The notes under the pieces are model-generated. The model worked only from the letters and a program-made list of their open reading frames with translations. It had not been told where the DNA came from and searched no databases. Source: Devosia sp. MC521 (GTDB lineage Bacteria; Pseudomonadota; Alphaproteobacteria; Rhizobiales; Devosiaceae). From it: a stretch of DNA of 64,000 nucleotides. Both the position numbers and the translations under genes were made by a program. The DNA lies in the NCBI RefSeq assembly GCF_014127105.1, contig NZ_CP059902.1, positions 2,141,001-2,205,000 on the forward strand, written 5' to 3'. This document shows positions 21,638-38,561 of this stretch, piece by piece (the first letter of the stretch is position 1; every line of letters starts with the position of its first letter).

Positions 21638-22108
21638 CTACCAGCGGTAGTGCGAGAATGCACGGTTGGCGTCAGCCATACGGTGCGTGTCTTCGCGCTT
21701 CTTAACGGCCTGACCACGGCCGTTCATAGCATCCATGAGTTCGCCGGAAAGACGCTCACGCATGGTGTTTTCGCCGCGCTTACGAGCGGACTCGATGAGC
21801 CAACGAATGGCCAGAGCCTGCTGACGGTCAGCACGAACTTCGACAGGAACCTGGTACGTAGCACCGCCAACGCGACGCGAACGAACTTCAACAGCCGGAC
21901 GGATGTTGTCCAGAGCGCCGTGGAACACGGTGACTGGATCCTGCTTGGTCTTGGTTTCTACGATGTCAAAAGCACCGTAGACGATGGATTCGGCGGCGGA
22001 CTTCTTGCCGTCGAGCATCAGGTAATTCATGAACTTGGAGACGACGAGATCACCGAACTTTGGGTCCGGAATAACGTCACGCTTCTCTGCACGGTGGCGA
22101 CGGGACAT
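21638..22108 (-). CDS. rpsG: 30S ribosomal protein S7
   Basis: 156 residues, [20 protein letters not shown] at the start and [17 protein letters not shown] end (here [13 protein letters not shown]). S7 nucleates assembly of the 3' major domain of 16S rRNA and can repress the str operon in E. coli. It follows rpsL by 14 bases. Confidence 0.97.
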   Translation of the reverse strand: MSRRHRAEKRDVIPDPKFGDLVVSKFMNYLMLDGKKSAAESIVYGAFDIVETKTKQDPVTVFHGALDNIRPAVEVRSRRVGGATYQVPVEVRADRQQALAIRWLIESARKRGENTMRERLSGELMDAMNGRGQAVKKREDTHRMADANRAFSHYRW

Positions 22109-22122
22109 GACTCAAATACTCC

Positions 22123-22494
22123 TTACTTCGGACGCTTCGCGCCGTACTTCGAACGGCGTTGCTTACGATCCTTGACACTCTGCGTATCAAGAACACCGCG
22201 AAGCACGTGGTAACGAACACCTGGCAAGTCGCGTACGCGGCCGCCACGGATCAGAACAACAGAGTGCTCCTGCAGGTTGTGACCTTCGCCCGGAATGTAG
22301 GAGATCACTTCGCGCTGGTTGGTGAGACGTACCTTGGCAACCTTACGCAGTGCCGAGTTCGGCTTCTTTGGGGTCGTCGTGTACACACGGGAGCAAACGC
22401 CACGCTTCTGCGGGTTCGCTTCCATGGCGGGAACTTTGTTCCGCTTTGGCTTGCTGGCGCGTGGCTTGCGGATCAGCTGATTAATGGTGGGCAT
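22123..22494 (-). CDS. rpsL: 30S ribosomal protein S12, with arginine at the streptomycin-linked position 88
   Basis: 123 residues, starting [20 protein letters not shown] and ending [16 protein letters not shown]12 lies in the decoding centre and controls accuracy. Lys43 in [11 protein letters not shown] is retained. The second streptomycin-linked lysine, Lys88 in the usual [13 protein letters not shown], is arginine here ([13 protein letters not shown], codon CGC at 22231-22233). It is the first gene of the str operon, about 245 bases downstream of a well-formed promoter at 22745-22773. Confidence 0.97.
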   Translation of the reverse strand: MPTINQLIRKPRASKPKRNKVPAMEANPQKRGVCSRVYTTTPKKPNSALRKVAKVRLTNQREVISYIPGEGHNLQEHSVVLIRGGRVRDLPGVRYHVLRGVLDTQSVKDRKQRRSKYGAKRPK

Positions 22495-23049
22495 TGCGCT
22501 CTTTCCATTGGTCCAAATTTATAAACGGTCAACACAAGCAAACCAAAGCGACGCCCACCTCACCCCATTAAGGATGCGGCAGCGCCTCAGTTGCAGAGGA
22601 CCACCCGCCCTATTACAGGCAGCAGTCATGCGCACAAGGATTTACTTCGTCTAATACCCGACAGTGTGTTTGATTGCCCTGGATTCCCGCGCTAGGTGGC
22701 AGGGACCCGGTGTGACAATCACGACCGACCGCTAAGGTAGGGGCTGTTTAGAGCCGATGACTCGCTCCGTCAAGGATTCTTTCTTGAACAACTCGAAGGG
22801 AAGCTATGCGTTTCCAGGGGTTCAGCGGGTCAAGAGGCTTTTCAGGAACCGGACGGATTAAGTAAAAACCGTTCGGCAACAAACACGAAATTGCATTAAC
22901 GATTTTTTCGCTAGGGTTAACAACTCCACAATTCCCGCGCACTTCCCATCTGTTCACACCTGGTTGAGGCGTTACCTCGAGGTGAAAGTTGACACGCAAA
23001 ATGGATCAACCCACTCGCGTTCTCAAATCATTTGCGCTCAAATGTCGCT
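22495..23049. other. Intergenic region: str operon promoter and leader, no convincing gene
   Basis: A 555-base region between divergently oriented rpsL and a flavin oxidoreductase gene. It holds the str promoter and a leader of about 245 bases. A possible 83-codon minus-strand reading frame (22748-22999) has no recognisable domain and no ribosome-binding site, so it is not called. No terminator or repeat was seen. Confidence 0.6.
22745..22773 (-). promoter_or_regulatory. Promoter of the str operon (rpsL-rpsG-fusA-tuf)
   Basis: On the minus strand a TTGACG -35 (22768-22773) and a TAAACA -10 (22745-22750) are separated by 17 bases. Transcription would start near 22738, giving a 245-base leader before rpsL. 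Confidence 0.7.
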
Positions 23050-24159
23050 ATGATCGCTCCCCTGCCCCGCAGCCCGAATACGGCCCTAAAAACAAACATT
23101 GTCATCATCGGCGCTGGGCAGGCTGGACTCAGTGCTGCTTATCATCTCACCCGCATGGGCTATGTGGCGCGTCGCGACTTCTATGTTTTAGACGCCAACC
23201 CCAACCCTGGCGGCGCTTGGCAACACCGTTGGCCCTCACTCACCCTCTCGACGGTCAATCGGGTTCACGACTTGCCGGGCATGCAGTTCGGCGCTTTCGC
23301 CAGTGGCCCAACGGTTCAAGCTGCACAAGCCGTACCCGCATATTACACGGCTTACGAAGCCCGTTTTGATCTTGAGGTTGTGCGTCCCATACGAGTGCAA
23401 GTGGTCTGCGACCGCGGCGAGCGCTTTCGTGTCGAAACCGACAAAGGCCTACTCTCCGCCCGGGGCATCATCAACGCCACCGGCACCTGGGAAAAGCCCT
23501 ATATCCCGCCCTACCCCGGTGCTGACACCTTTTTAGGCACCCAACTCCACACCAAGGACTATAAAACCGCTGAGCGCTTTATCGGCCAGCATGTTCTTAT
23601 CGTCGGCGGCGGCATTTCAGCGATCCAGTTGCTCGACGAGATATCGCAAGTCACCCAAACCACATGGGTTACCCGCACATCGCCTCGCTTCCTTACAAGA
23701 CCGTTTGATGAAGCCGCAGGCCGCGCTGCGGTCGCCATGGTCGAGGATCGCGTGCGTCAGGGTCTTCCTCCCAAGGCCGTCGTATCGGTGACTGGCTTAC
23801 CCGTCACCCCCGCCGTCGAAGCCCTGCAGCGGCGCGGCGTACTCAACCGCCTTCCCATGTTCTCTGAGATTACCCCCACCGGCGTCCGCTGGGCGGACGG
23901 GCAAGAGCGCGCTGTCGATACCATCCTATGGTGCACCGGTTTCCAGTCAGCGCTTGATCATCTCGCGCCCCTGAACCTGCGCGAACAATCCGGCGGCATT
24001 GTCATGACCGGCCGTCTCGCCACCCAAGTGGCCAAAGATCCCCGTATTCATTTGGTTGGCTATGGCCCTTCGGCGTCAACCGTAGGGGCCAACCGCGCCG
24101 GCGCCGCAGCCACGCGCGAGCTTATCGACTACCTCGGCTTGCAGCCTCCCACCCCCTGA
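23050..24159 (+). CDS. FAD-dependent oxidoreductase, flavin monooxygenase (CzcO/FMO-like)
   Basis: 369 residues from the ATG at 23050; a TTG six codons earlier is also possible and neither has a clear ribosome-binding site. Residues 16-30 read NIVIIGAGQAGLSAA, the FAD-binding Rossmann motif, and a second dinucleotide motif, VLIVGGGISAIQLLDEI, suits NADPH. GGAWQHRWPSL and the later WCTGFQSAL match flavoprotein monooxygenases of the CzcO/YdeN type, which oxidise S, N or carbonyl compounds. The substrate is unknown. It is a lone plus-strand gene inserted between rpoC and rpsL, genes that are usually adjacent. It converges on rpoC with a shared terminator. Confidence 0.8.
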   Translation: MIAPLPRSPNTALKTNIVIIGAGQAGLSAAYHLTRMGYVARRDFYVLDANPNPGGAWQHRWPSLTLSTVNRVHDLPGMQFGAFASGPTVQAAQAVPAYYTAYEARFDLEVVRPIRVQVVCDRGERFRVETDKGLLSARGIINATGTWEKPYIPPYPGADTFLGTQLHTKDYKTAERFIGQHVLIVGGGISAIQLLDEISQVTQTTWVTRTSPRFLTRPFDEAAGRAAVAMVEDRVRQGLPPKAVVSVTGLPVTPAVEALQRRGVLNRLPMFSEITPTGVRWADGQERAVDTILWCTGFQSALDHLAPLNLREQSGGIVMTGRLATQVAKDPRIHLVGYGPSASTVGANRAGAAATRELIDYLGLQPPTP

Positions 24160-24180
24160 GTTCAAACGGCAGAGACAAAA

Positions 24181-24204
24181 AAAGGGGCCCCGAAGGGCCC
24201 CTTT
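24181..24204 (-). terminator. Bidirectional terminator between rpoC and the flavin oxidoreductase gene
   Basis: AAAGGGGCCC (24181-24190) pairs perfectly with GGGCCCCTTT (24195-24204) around CGAA. On the minus strand the stem runs into a total of seven T, ending the rpoBC transcript. Confidence 0.92.
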
Positions 24205-24224
24205 CCTATTCAATGTCTTGTCGC

Positions 24225-28406
<4,182 letters not shown>

Positions 28407-28482
28407 CAGTTCTCTCCTCTATCCGCCCAGGCAGCGTTTTAACGCGCCTGAACGGAAGGTGATTAGGATTGGAAGTGCCGGA

Positions 28483-32622
<4,140 letters not shown>

Positions 32623-33032
32623 GAACGCTCCTGTTTATGTTTTGGGGCACCAATCCGGATCGCAAAATTCCGGTAGACGCCCTCGCTTGTCTCGGAGGCA
32701 GATATCCAAAGACCCGACTATCAGCCGTCGGCGCTCGGGATATATGCCTTGGTAGTCAAAAATTTTGGGCCGCAGACATCTCAAAATCCACTTTCGACCC
32801 GAAAAGTAGATCAATTGCTCGTTACAAACGCCAATCCCCCGCTCGTGGAGAAATCCACGGCGAGGTCTTCAAAGGCTTAAAACGCGCCTGAGACATCCAA
32901 ATTCGTCATATATTTCCGCAAATTAGCGCTGAAACCCATCCAATCGGCTCAGCGAATCGTCCCTATTAGAAACGACAAAGGCGAGATGGCACATATAGCG
33001 CCACCCCGCCAAATACAAGGGGTAAACTCAGA
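32623..33032. other. rplL-rpoB intergenic region (410 bases), leader of rpoBC
   Basis: No convincing gene is present. The region starts (in minus-strand order) with the attenuator hairpin at 32980-33010 and continues as a long AT-richer leader up to rpoB. Such a gap is conserved in position in many proteobacteria, where transcript processing and attenuation set rpoBC lower than rplJL. Confidence 0.6.
32980..33010 (-). terminator. Attenuator between rplL and rpoB
   Basis: On the minus strand GGCGGGGTGG (33001-33010) pairs with CCATCTCGCC (32980-32989), ten pairs including two G-U, followed by TTTGTCGTTTCT. The imperfect stem and broken T run suit a partial terminator rather than a full stop. 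Confidence 0.65.
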
Positions 33033-33404
33033 TTACTTGAGTTCGACCTTTGCGCCAGCTTCTTCAAGCTTCTTCTTGATGTCTTCAGCTTCAGCCTTCG
33101 ACACGCCTTCCTTGAGGGCCTTTGGAGCGCCTTCAACGAGTGCCTTAGCTTCGCCGAGACCGAGACCGGTGATCGCGCGAACTTCCTTGATCACGTTGAT
33201 CTTGTTGTCGCCGAACGATGCCAGGATGACGTCGAATTCGGTCTTTTCTTCAGCAGCAGCAGCTGGAGCGCCGCCAGCGGCAGCAACAGCAACTGGAGCA
33301 GCAGCAGAAACGCCCCACTTTTCTTCGAGAAGCTTGGAAAGCTCGGAAGCTTCCAGAACGGTCAAAGCGGAAAGTTCGTCTACGATTTTGGCGAGATCAG
33401 CCAT
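33033..33404 (-). CDS. rplL: 50S ribosomal protein L7/L12
   Basis: 123 residues. The N-terminal dimerisation helix is followed by an Ala-rich hinge (about residues 38-52), and then the factor-binding domain with [24 protein letters not shown] and [24 protein letters not shown] sequence. It forms the ribosomal stalk with L10. It lies 58 bases after rplJ. Confidence 0.98.
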   Translation of the reverse strand: MADLAKIVDELSALTVLEASELSKLLEEKWGVSAAAPVAVAAAGGAPAAAAEEKTEFDVILASFGDNKINVIKEVRAITGLGLGEAKALVEGAPKALKEGVSKAEAEDIKKKLEEAGAKVELK

Positions 33405-33462
33405 TTGAGAATCTCTCTTTATTAGGTGTTAGTTCAAACCAGTCCCATAAGGGACAATGGGG

Positions 33463-33984
33463 TTACGCTGCTTCGTTGCTCTTTTCCGCATGAGCGGCCA
33501 ACACGCGCGCGATACCACCAGCCGGCGCCACGATAACCGACGCGATACGGGTTGCTGGCTGCTTGAGCATACCAGCGAGCGTTGCGCGCAGTTCGTTGAG
33601 CGAAGGCATAGTCGCCAGCGCCTTGACGTTATTCGCGTCAAGAGCGGTCGGGCCCATCACGCCACCAAGAACGACAAACTTTGCGTTCTTGTCAGCGAAC
33701 TTCTGCGCCAGCTTTGGCGCAACCATGGGATCTTCCGCATAAGCGATGACGATCGGACCTGTGAACAGGGCCGAAATGTCCGCGTGATCGGTTTCTTTAA
33801 GAGCAAGCTTGGCAAGACGGTTCTTCGCGACCTTCACGTAGCCACCTGCAGTCTTCACCTCACGGCGAAGCGACTCCAGATTAGCTACGGTCAGACCGGT
33901 GTTCTGCGCGAGTACGATCGACCCAGCGCCCGAAAGGGCTGACTGAAGCGATGCGACAAGCTCACGCTTTTCCGTTCTGTCCAC
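33463..33984 (-). CDS. rplJ: 50S ribosomal protein L10
   Basis: 173 residues from a GTG at 33984. This start is chosen because GGAGA (33991-33995) lies 6 bases before it and the protein then begins with the conserved DRTEKRELVASLQ; the longer in-frame reading to 34050 adds a hydrophobic stretch foreign to L10. It anchors L7/L12 dimers on the ribosome. Lies 292 bases after rplA with a structured leader between. Confidence 0.95.
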   Translation of the reverse strand: MDRTEKRELVASLQSALSGAGSIVLAQNTGLTVANLESLRREVKTAGGYVKVAKNRLAKLALKETDHADISALFTGPIVIAYAEDPMVAPKLAQKFADKNAKFVVLGGVMGPTALDANNVKALATMPSLNELRATLAGMLKQPATRIASVIVAPAGGIARVLAAHAEKSNEAA

Positions 33985-34276
33985 GGCTAGTCTCCACATA
34001 AAGCTCAGCAGATAAATGCTGAGCCATTGCCAATTGCTGCCCTCCCCCAAAAGGGAGGAGCAACGGTTAAACGCCTGTCAACCGCGCTGCCCGGCAGGGC
34101 AACTGGCCTGGTTCGAACACACCCTGCCCTTTCGGACCGAATATTGTTCTCACCCCATCTATGCTGGCATCTTTCGATATTAAGCGGACCCAAATTGGTC
34201 AGCACCGGCAGTCTCGGACAGGACTTAACGTCCCCAGGAGGGACGATACTGGGCGGCGTACCGCCCAGAATTCTTA
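33985..34276 (-). promoter_or_regulatory. rplA-rplJ intergenic region, probable L10 leader
   Basis: A 292-base gap with several potential stems: CTGGGCGG/CCGCCCAG (34249-34256 with 34261-34268, loop CGTA) just after rplA, GGAC/GTCC around 34220, and paired GCCCGGC/GCAGGGC-like sequences near 34090. In many bacteria L10 with L7/L12 binds a leader here to repress rplJL. The position fits, but the conserved kink-turn was not verified. Confidence 0.5.
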
Positions 34277-34972
34277 TTACTTGATTGCCGAAGCTGGCTC
34301 AACATGGACGCCTGGGCCCATGGTCGAGGAAACTGCAACCTTCTTGACGTAGGTGCCCTTAGCGCCAGCTGGCTTGGACTTCACAACTGCGTCGGTGAAA
34401 GCCTTGATGTTCTGGAGAAGTGCTTCTTCCGAGAACGAGACCTTACCAATACCTGCGTGGATGATACCGGCCTTTTCGACGCGGTACTCAACAGCACCGC
34501 CCTTGGCAGCGCCGACAGCACCCTTAACGTCCATGGTCACGGTGCCAACCTTAGGGTTTGGCATCAAGTTGCGTGGGCCGAGGATCTTACCAAGACGACC
34601 AACGAGTGGCATCATGTCTGGGGTAGCGATACAACGGTCGAAGTCGAGCTTACCGCCCTGGATGATTTCCAGGAGGTCTTCTGCGCCAACGATGTCTGCA
34701 CCAGCAGCCTTAGCTTCGTCAGCCTTAGCGCCACGTGCGAAAACAGCAACGCGAACAGTCTTACCGGTGCCGTTTGGCAGGGTAACAACGCCACGAACCA
34801 TCTGGTCAGCGTGACGTGGGTCAACACCGAGGTTCATTGCGATTTCGACGGTTTCGTCAAACTTAGCCGAAGCCTTGGACTTTACCAGAGTGATGGCTTC
34901 TTCGAGACCATACAGCTTGGTACGGTCGATACCTTCACGGCCAGCAGCGACCTTCTTAGCGATCTTTGCCAT
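34277..34972 (-). CDS. rplA: 50S ribosomal protein L1
   Basis: 231 residues. [21 protein letters not shown] and [14 protein letters not shown] are L1 signatures. It forms the mobile L1 stalk that handles E-site tRNA and in E. coli represses the L11 operon. It follows rplK by 5 bases. Confidence 0.98.
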   Translation of the reverse strand: MAKIAKKVAAGREGIDRTKLYGLEEAITLVKSKASAKFDETVEIAMNLGVDPRHADQMVRGVVTLPNGTGKTVRVAVFARGAKADEAKAAGADIVGAEDLLEIIQGGKLDFDRCIATPDMMPLVGRLGKILGPRNLMPNPKVGTVTMDVKGAVGAAKGGAVEYRVEKAGIIHAGIGKVSFSEEALLQNIKAFTDAVVKSKPAGAKGTYVKKVAVSSTMGPGVHVEPASAIK

Positions 34973-34977
34973 AGTGA

Positions 34978-35406
34978 TTAGCCCTCGACCTGAATGCCCA
35001 TGGAACGGGCAGAGCCAGCAATCATCGAAACAGCAGCTTCGATGTTGTCAGCGTTAAGATCCTTCATCTTCTTCTCAGCAATTTCACGAAGCTGAGCTTC
35101 AGTGATCTTGCCAGCCGATTCCTTGCCTGGAAGCTTGGAGCCAGCCTTGAGGCCAACGGCCTTCTTGATGAAGTAGGTTACCGGCGGCTGCTTCATTTCG
35201 AAGGTGAAGCTCTTGTCGGCATAGGCGGTGATCACGACTGGAATCGGGGAACCCTTTTCCATTTCCTGCGTAGCCGCGTTGAAGGCCTTGCAGAATTCCA
35301 TGATGTTCAGACCGCGCTGGCCGAGTGCCGGGCCAATCGGTGGGGAAGGTGTTGCCGAACCGGCAGCAACCTGCAGCTTTACGTAGCCAACGATTTTCTT
35401 TGCCAT
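34978..35406 (-). CDS. rplK: 50S ribosomal protein L11
   Basis: 142 residues from the ATG at 35406 ([23 protein letters not shown]); an upstream ATG 5 codons earlier is rejected by family comparison. The C-terminal rRNA-binding domain contains [12 protein letters not shown]. It binds the GTPase-associated centre and is needed for RelA activation. The 98-base gap from nusG carries a GAGTGG/CCACTC hairpin (35466-35484). Confidence 0.97.
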   Translation of the reverse strand: MAKKIVGYVKLQVAAGSATPSPPIGPALGQRGLNIMEFCKAFNAATQEMEKGSPIPVVITAYADKSFTFEMKQPPVTYFIKKAVGLKAGSKLPGKESAGKITEAQLREIAEKKMKDLNADNIEAAVSMIAGSARSMGIQVEG

Positions 35407-35504
35407 GTATCGTCCTTTCAAAAGCTCACCGGAGTGAGCGATGACGCCGTGGTCGGAACCTTAGTGAGTGGCTGGCAACCACTCGGCACTCCCACGGGTT
35501 TGGA

Positions 35505-36035
35505 TCAGACCTTTTCGACCTGACCGTATTCGAGCTCTACCGGAGTAGGACGCCCAAAAATCGAAACTTCGACCTTGAGGCGCGAACGTTCTTCGTCCAC
35601 TTCCTCAACGACGCCGCTAAAGCTGGCAAACGGACCATCCGTAACACGGACGTTCTGACCAACTTCGAAAATGATAGAAGACTTCGGATGTTCGACGCCT
35701 TCCTGCACCTGCTGCAGGATCGACATCGCTTCCTTTTCCGAAATCGGCGAAGGGCGATTATCAGAACCGAGGAAGCCTGTCACCTTCGGCGTGTTCTTAA
35801 TCAGATGGAATGCCTCATCGGTCATGTCCATCTTCACCAGAACGTAGCCCGGGAAGAACTTGCGCTCGGTGTCAACCTTGCGACCACGGCGGATCTCAAC
35901 GACCTTCTCAGTCGGCACGATCACGTCTTCAAACAGGTGCTCGAGCTTCTTCTGCGCAACCTTTTGACGGATATCTTCCGCCACTTTGCGCTCAAAATTC
36001 GAGTAAGCCTGAACGATGTACCAGCGCTTGGCCAT
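35505..36035 (-). CDS. nusG: Transcription termination/antitermination protein NusG
   Basis: 176 residues. The NGN domain starts MAKRWYIVQAYSNFERKVAEDI and contains FFPGYVLVKMDM. The C-terminal KOW domain reads VRVTDGPFASFSGVVEEVDEERSRL. It rides on RNA polymerase and links it to Rho or to S10 of the ribosome. It begins 39 bases after secE. Confidence 0.98.
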   Translation of the reverse strand: MAKRWYIVQAYSNFERKVAEDIRQKVAQKKLEHLFEDVIVPTEKVVEIRRGRKVDTERKFFPGYVLVKMDMTDEAFHLIKNTPKVTGFLGSDNRPSPISEKEAMSILQQVQEGVEHPKSSIIFEVGQNVRVTDGPFASFSGVVEEVDEERSRLKVEVSIFGRPTPVELEYGQVEKV

Positions 36036-36074
36036 AAAGCGTCACCGCTCCCAAATAGCTAATGAATGAACCGC

Positions 36075-36269
36075 TTAACGGATCGACAGCAACATAGAGA
36101 CGAGCCAGGAGATGACCTGGTCGGCCAGCAGGAAGAACAAGCTAGCCAAGATAACCATGATCAGAACCATGATCGTAGAGATCACAACTTCGTTCCGACC
36201 AGGCCACGTGACCTTACTAACTTCCGAGCGAACCTGCTGGAAAAACTGGACTGGGTTCGTGCGGGCCAT
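36075..36269 (-). CDS. secE: Preprotein translocase subunit SecE
   Basis: 64 residues from the ATG at 36269 (MARTNPVQFFQQVRSEVSKVTWPGRNE). Longer in-frame readings reach 36542 but the extra sequence has no SecE character and would run past the promoter at 36343-36371. One membrane helix (VVISTIMVLIMVILASLFFLL) follows the conserved amphipathic helix, the short form found in alphaproteobacteria. It clamps SecY in the inner membrane. Confidence 0.95.
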   Translation of the reverse strand: MARTNPVQFFQQVRSEVSKVTWPGRNEVVISTIMVLIMVILASLFFLLADQVISWLVSMLLSIR

Positions 36270-36342
36270 GGGCATACAACTCGTCAAACTTGGTGCAAAA
36301 CCAAACGCCGCGCAGGAATCCCCCGCACGGCTAGAGATCGGT

Positions 36343-36371
36343 TGTCTAGAGCTTTTATCCAGCAAATGCAA
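36343..36371 (-). promoter_or_regulatory. Promoter of the secE-nusG-rplKA transcript
   Basis: On the minus strand a TTGCAT -35 (36366-36371) and a TAGACA -10 (36343-36348) are spaced by 17 bases. Transcription would start about 67 bases upstream of the secE ATG. Confidence 0.6.
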
Positions 36372-36535
36372 CAGGGGCATCATCAAGAATTGGCCAACAC
36401 CATAAGCCAGGCCCTCAACCGCGCGTAAACCATAAGTGCAAAACCCTGCCAAAGCCCCTTGCGGCGGGCGATTGGTTGAAATTGAATTAATTTCTGTTGG
36501 TAGTCGGCATTTCGACACTCTGGGGGGAGAGACCG

Positions 36536-36802
36536 ATGTCATTTGACGTAATCAGTTGCCAGTTGCTGCACGCATCACCGCACCGAGTCATTGCCGGGCG
36601 AGTCACCGGCAAGGTGCGGGTTCGTATCCGCGAGTCGTTCATGGGCAACGACACCGAATATGGGCTCGACCTGCCCGTTAAAGCCGATTGCGCCAACGCC
36701 TCGTCCGAAATCGTCCGCACAGCCCTTTTGGGTCATGCCGCCCGTCAACTGAACAAACTCAAATCCCGCCACCAAAGCAATCAGCGCATGGCGGCGGAAT
36801 AG
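36536..36802 (+). CDS. Small conserved-looking protein of unknown function
   Basis: 88 residues from the ATG at 36536, which has a strong GGGGGGAGAG ribosome-binding sequence just upstream; an earlier start at 36497 lacks one. The sequence has no signal peptide or membrane segment; the first half is likely beta-rich (HRVIAGRVTGKVRVRIRESF) and the second half helical and basic (LLGHAARQLNKLKSRHQ). The family was not recognised. It diverges from secE and converges on the glycosyltransferase gene, which ends 3 bases beyond it. Confidence 0.6.
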   Translation: MSFDVISCQLLHASPHRVIAGRVTGKVRVRIRESFMGNDTEYGLDLPVKADCANASSEIVRTALLGHAARQLNKLKSRHQSNQRMAAE

Positions 36803-36805
36803 TTT

Positions 36806-37624
36806 TTACCGTCCCTGCCCGTCCGCGCCGGCAAATGGAATCGCCTTCCGGAACAATCCGTTTTTCCGATTAGCGAAATGATCGCGCGCGTTGCGATAAC
36901 CATCAACCAGGCCATCGCGGAATCGCATCCAGCGGAATTGGATGGGGTGTTTGAATTTAAACGCGTGCCGCTCTTCGACATGGGCAATGTCACTCTTGCC
37001 CACCGAACGCATAACCGGATGCTCCTGCCCCAGCTGGCACACCATCCCCGGCAGCGTCTGCAAACGAGACAATGACTTCGCCGGCGCCTCAAACGGATTG
37101 TAGAGAACCAAATCCGTCTGCAACACACGAAACGCCGGATGCCCGAGCAGAGCCTTTGCCGCACGCGCATTCACTATATAGCCCGCCGCACCCATAGGGG
37201 TGGACCGGAAGGGATGGAGATCAACACCACCAGCCGTGGTTTGCACCTTAGGCAGAAGCCGCAAACGACGCCCCGTCGCCTCAAGGCGCAGGATATCAAT
37301 GTCGATTCCATCCAACTCGGCGAGCAGGCGCGGCAGCATGCTGGACAGCTCAGCATCATCTTCCAAGATCAGCGCGCGCTCATCGCCATTGGCCAGCATT
37401 GCCGCCCAAGCGCGCTCATGGCTCATCGTGCAAGCCAGCTCACGCGGCCGCAGATATTTTGGCTTCTCACTATTACAATAGAGCGCCAGCTGCTCAGCCG
37501 TCAGATCATCAGGCGTCGCCGATTCAATGCGCGTCCCAACCAGGCCAAGGCCGGCCAGTTGATGCTCCATGAACTCCCGACGATCCGGACGAGAGGCCAA
37601 ATTGATATAATAGATGGAAACCAC
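36806..37624 (-). CDS. Glycosyltransferase family 25 (LPS glycosyltransferase-like)
   Basis: 272 residues from a GTG at 37624, chosen because GGAG lies 7 bases upstream and the protein then opens with the family motif VSIYYINLASRPDRR. A longer reading to 37681 is less likely. TMSHERAW near residue 66 and the acidic motif ILEDDAE (Asp89-Asp90) are typical of family 25 enzymes, which add galactose or similar sugars to lipopolysaccharide or other cell-surface glycans. It lies between tRNA-Trp and the secE promoter, all in the same direction. Confidence 0.8.
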   Translation of the reverse strand: MVSIYYINLASRPDRREFMEHQLAGLGLVGTRIESATPDDLTAEQLALYCNSEKPKYLRPRELACTMSHERAWAAMLANGDERALILEDDAELSSMLPRLLAELDGIDIDILRLEATGRRLRLLPKVQTTAGGVDLHPFRSTPMGAAGYIVNARAAKALLGHPAFRVLQTDLVLYNPFEAPAKSLSRLQTLPGMVCQLGQEHPVMRSVGKSDIAHVEERHAFKFKHPIQFRWMRFRDGLVDGYRNARDHFANRKNGLFRKAIPFAGADGQGR

Positions 37625-37752
37625 GCTAAAACTCCGCTGCCGCCCGTCGATAAGACAGCGATCAAAGCGAGGCAAGCGCAATGGCGCTTCAAATCATTGA
37701 ACGATGTTGGTGAGATAAAAAGACTGGATCACTCGACAGTCAATTTAGTGCC

Positions 37753-37828
37753 TGGCAGGGGCTGGGGGACTCGAACCCACGACCCTCGGTTTTGGAGACC
37801 GATGCTCTACCAACTGAGCTAAACCCCT
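37753..37828 (-). tRNA. tRNA-Trp (anticodon CCA)
   Basis: A complete 76-base cloverleaf with the CCA end encoded. The acceptor AGGGGTT pairs with AGCCCCT (one G-U), the anticodon loop reads CTCCAAA, and GGTTCGAGTCC forms the T arm. It lies upstream of secE in the same direction, the conserved trpT-secE neighbourhood, but here a glycosyltransferase gene lies between them. Confidence 0.97.
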
Positions 37829-37841
37829 TCAGGCAAGGAGG

Positions 37842-37870
37842 TGTTTACTGAAAGGCTTCGCGGGATGCAA
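37842..37870 (-). promoter_or_regulatory. Promoter of tRNA-Trp
   Basis: On the minus strand a TTGCAT -35 (37865-37870) and a TAAACA -10 (37842-37847) with a 17-base spacer. The -10 ends 13 bases before the mature tRNA 5' end. Confidence 0.6.
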
Positions 37871-37983
37871 GGGGCTCAACGCGTCTTGCACAATCTGTTG
37901 AGGAAAACTCAATAGGATTGAGGCACATAATAGCCCAGAAACCCAAGCCTGCCGGGCGTTACAGCGTGTTGTGGAGAACTCTA

Positions 37984-38496
37984 ATGCGTGCCATCGGATT
38001 GTCTTTGTTGATGTTTTCCCTCGCCACCCCAGTGCTGGCAGGCTCGCCTTCCTGGTCATTCTCTCGCTCCTACAGCGACCAAACCTGCATTGCCGAGCTC
38101 AAAACCGGCTCAATGCGCGTCGGCATCATTGCCAATGTCGATGGTACTTATAGCGGCTTTATGCGCTCTCCCACGCTCCCACATACCACAGCAGTCACTT
38201 GGCAAGTGAAAGGTCACCCTTGGCAGAAGACTGACGGCTATTTTGATCGCGCCAACCGCGCTGTCATTCTCCCGGGCCTCAATCCACGCCTTCTGACTGA
38301 GCTCGCCCGTGGCAACCGCTTCGATCTTTATGTGCATGGCACCGGCGCGCGCCAGAACGCACTCGCCATCGGCACAACCAATCTGAGCCTCAAGGGCTCA
38401 GGCCGCGCTATTGCCCAACTGGCCTCCTGCGCCACTTGGAACACCTATGGCGTACCAACCACAGTGCTTTATTCTGGTTCAGTTTCAAGACAATAA
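37984..38496 (+). CDS. Exported protein of unknown function
   Basis: 170 residues from the ATG at 37984 with TGGAGA 7 bases before it. A clear signal peptide (MRAIGLSLLMFSLATPVLAG) ends near residue 20. The mature part has two cysteines that could form a disulfide (in DQTCIAE and ASCATWN) and beta-strand-like, polar sequence. It resembles the small invasion-associated/periplasmic proteins of rhizobia in layout only; no family was recognised. Stands alone between tRNA-Trp (divergent) and the cyclase gene. Confidence 0.7.
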   Translation: MRAIGLSLLMFSLATPVLAGSPSWSFSRSYSDQTCIAELKTGSMRVGIIANVDGTYSGFMRSPTLPHTTAVTWQVKGHPWQKTDGYFDRANRAVILPGLNPRLLTELARGNRFDLYVHGTGARQNALAIGTTNLSLKGSGRAIAQLASCATWNTYGVPTTVLYSGSVSRQ

Positions 38497-38561
38497 GCAT
38501 ACTTGCCGGAATGGTGCTAAAGAAGTATCGGGACCACGAAGAAGTTCCGAGGAATTGAATT

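Noticed and set aside
22748-22999. An 83-codon minus-strand open frame upstream of rpsL
   Set aside because: No ribosome-binding site or domain, and it overlaps the str promoter.
36270-36542. N-terminal extension of the SecE frame
   Set aside because: It passes through a good promoter and does not resemble SecE.
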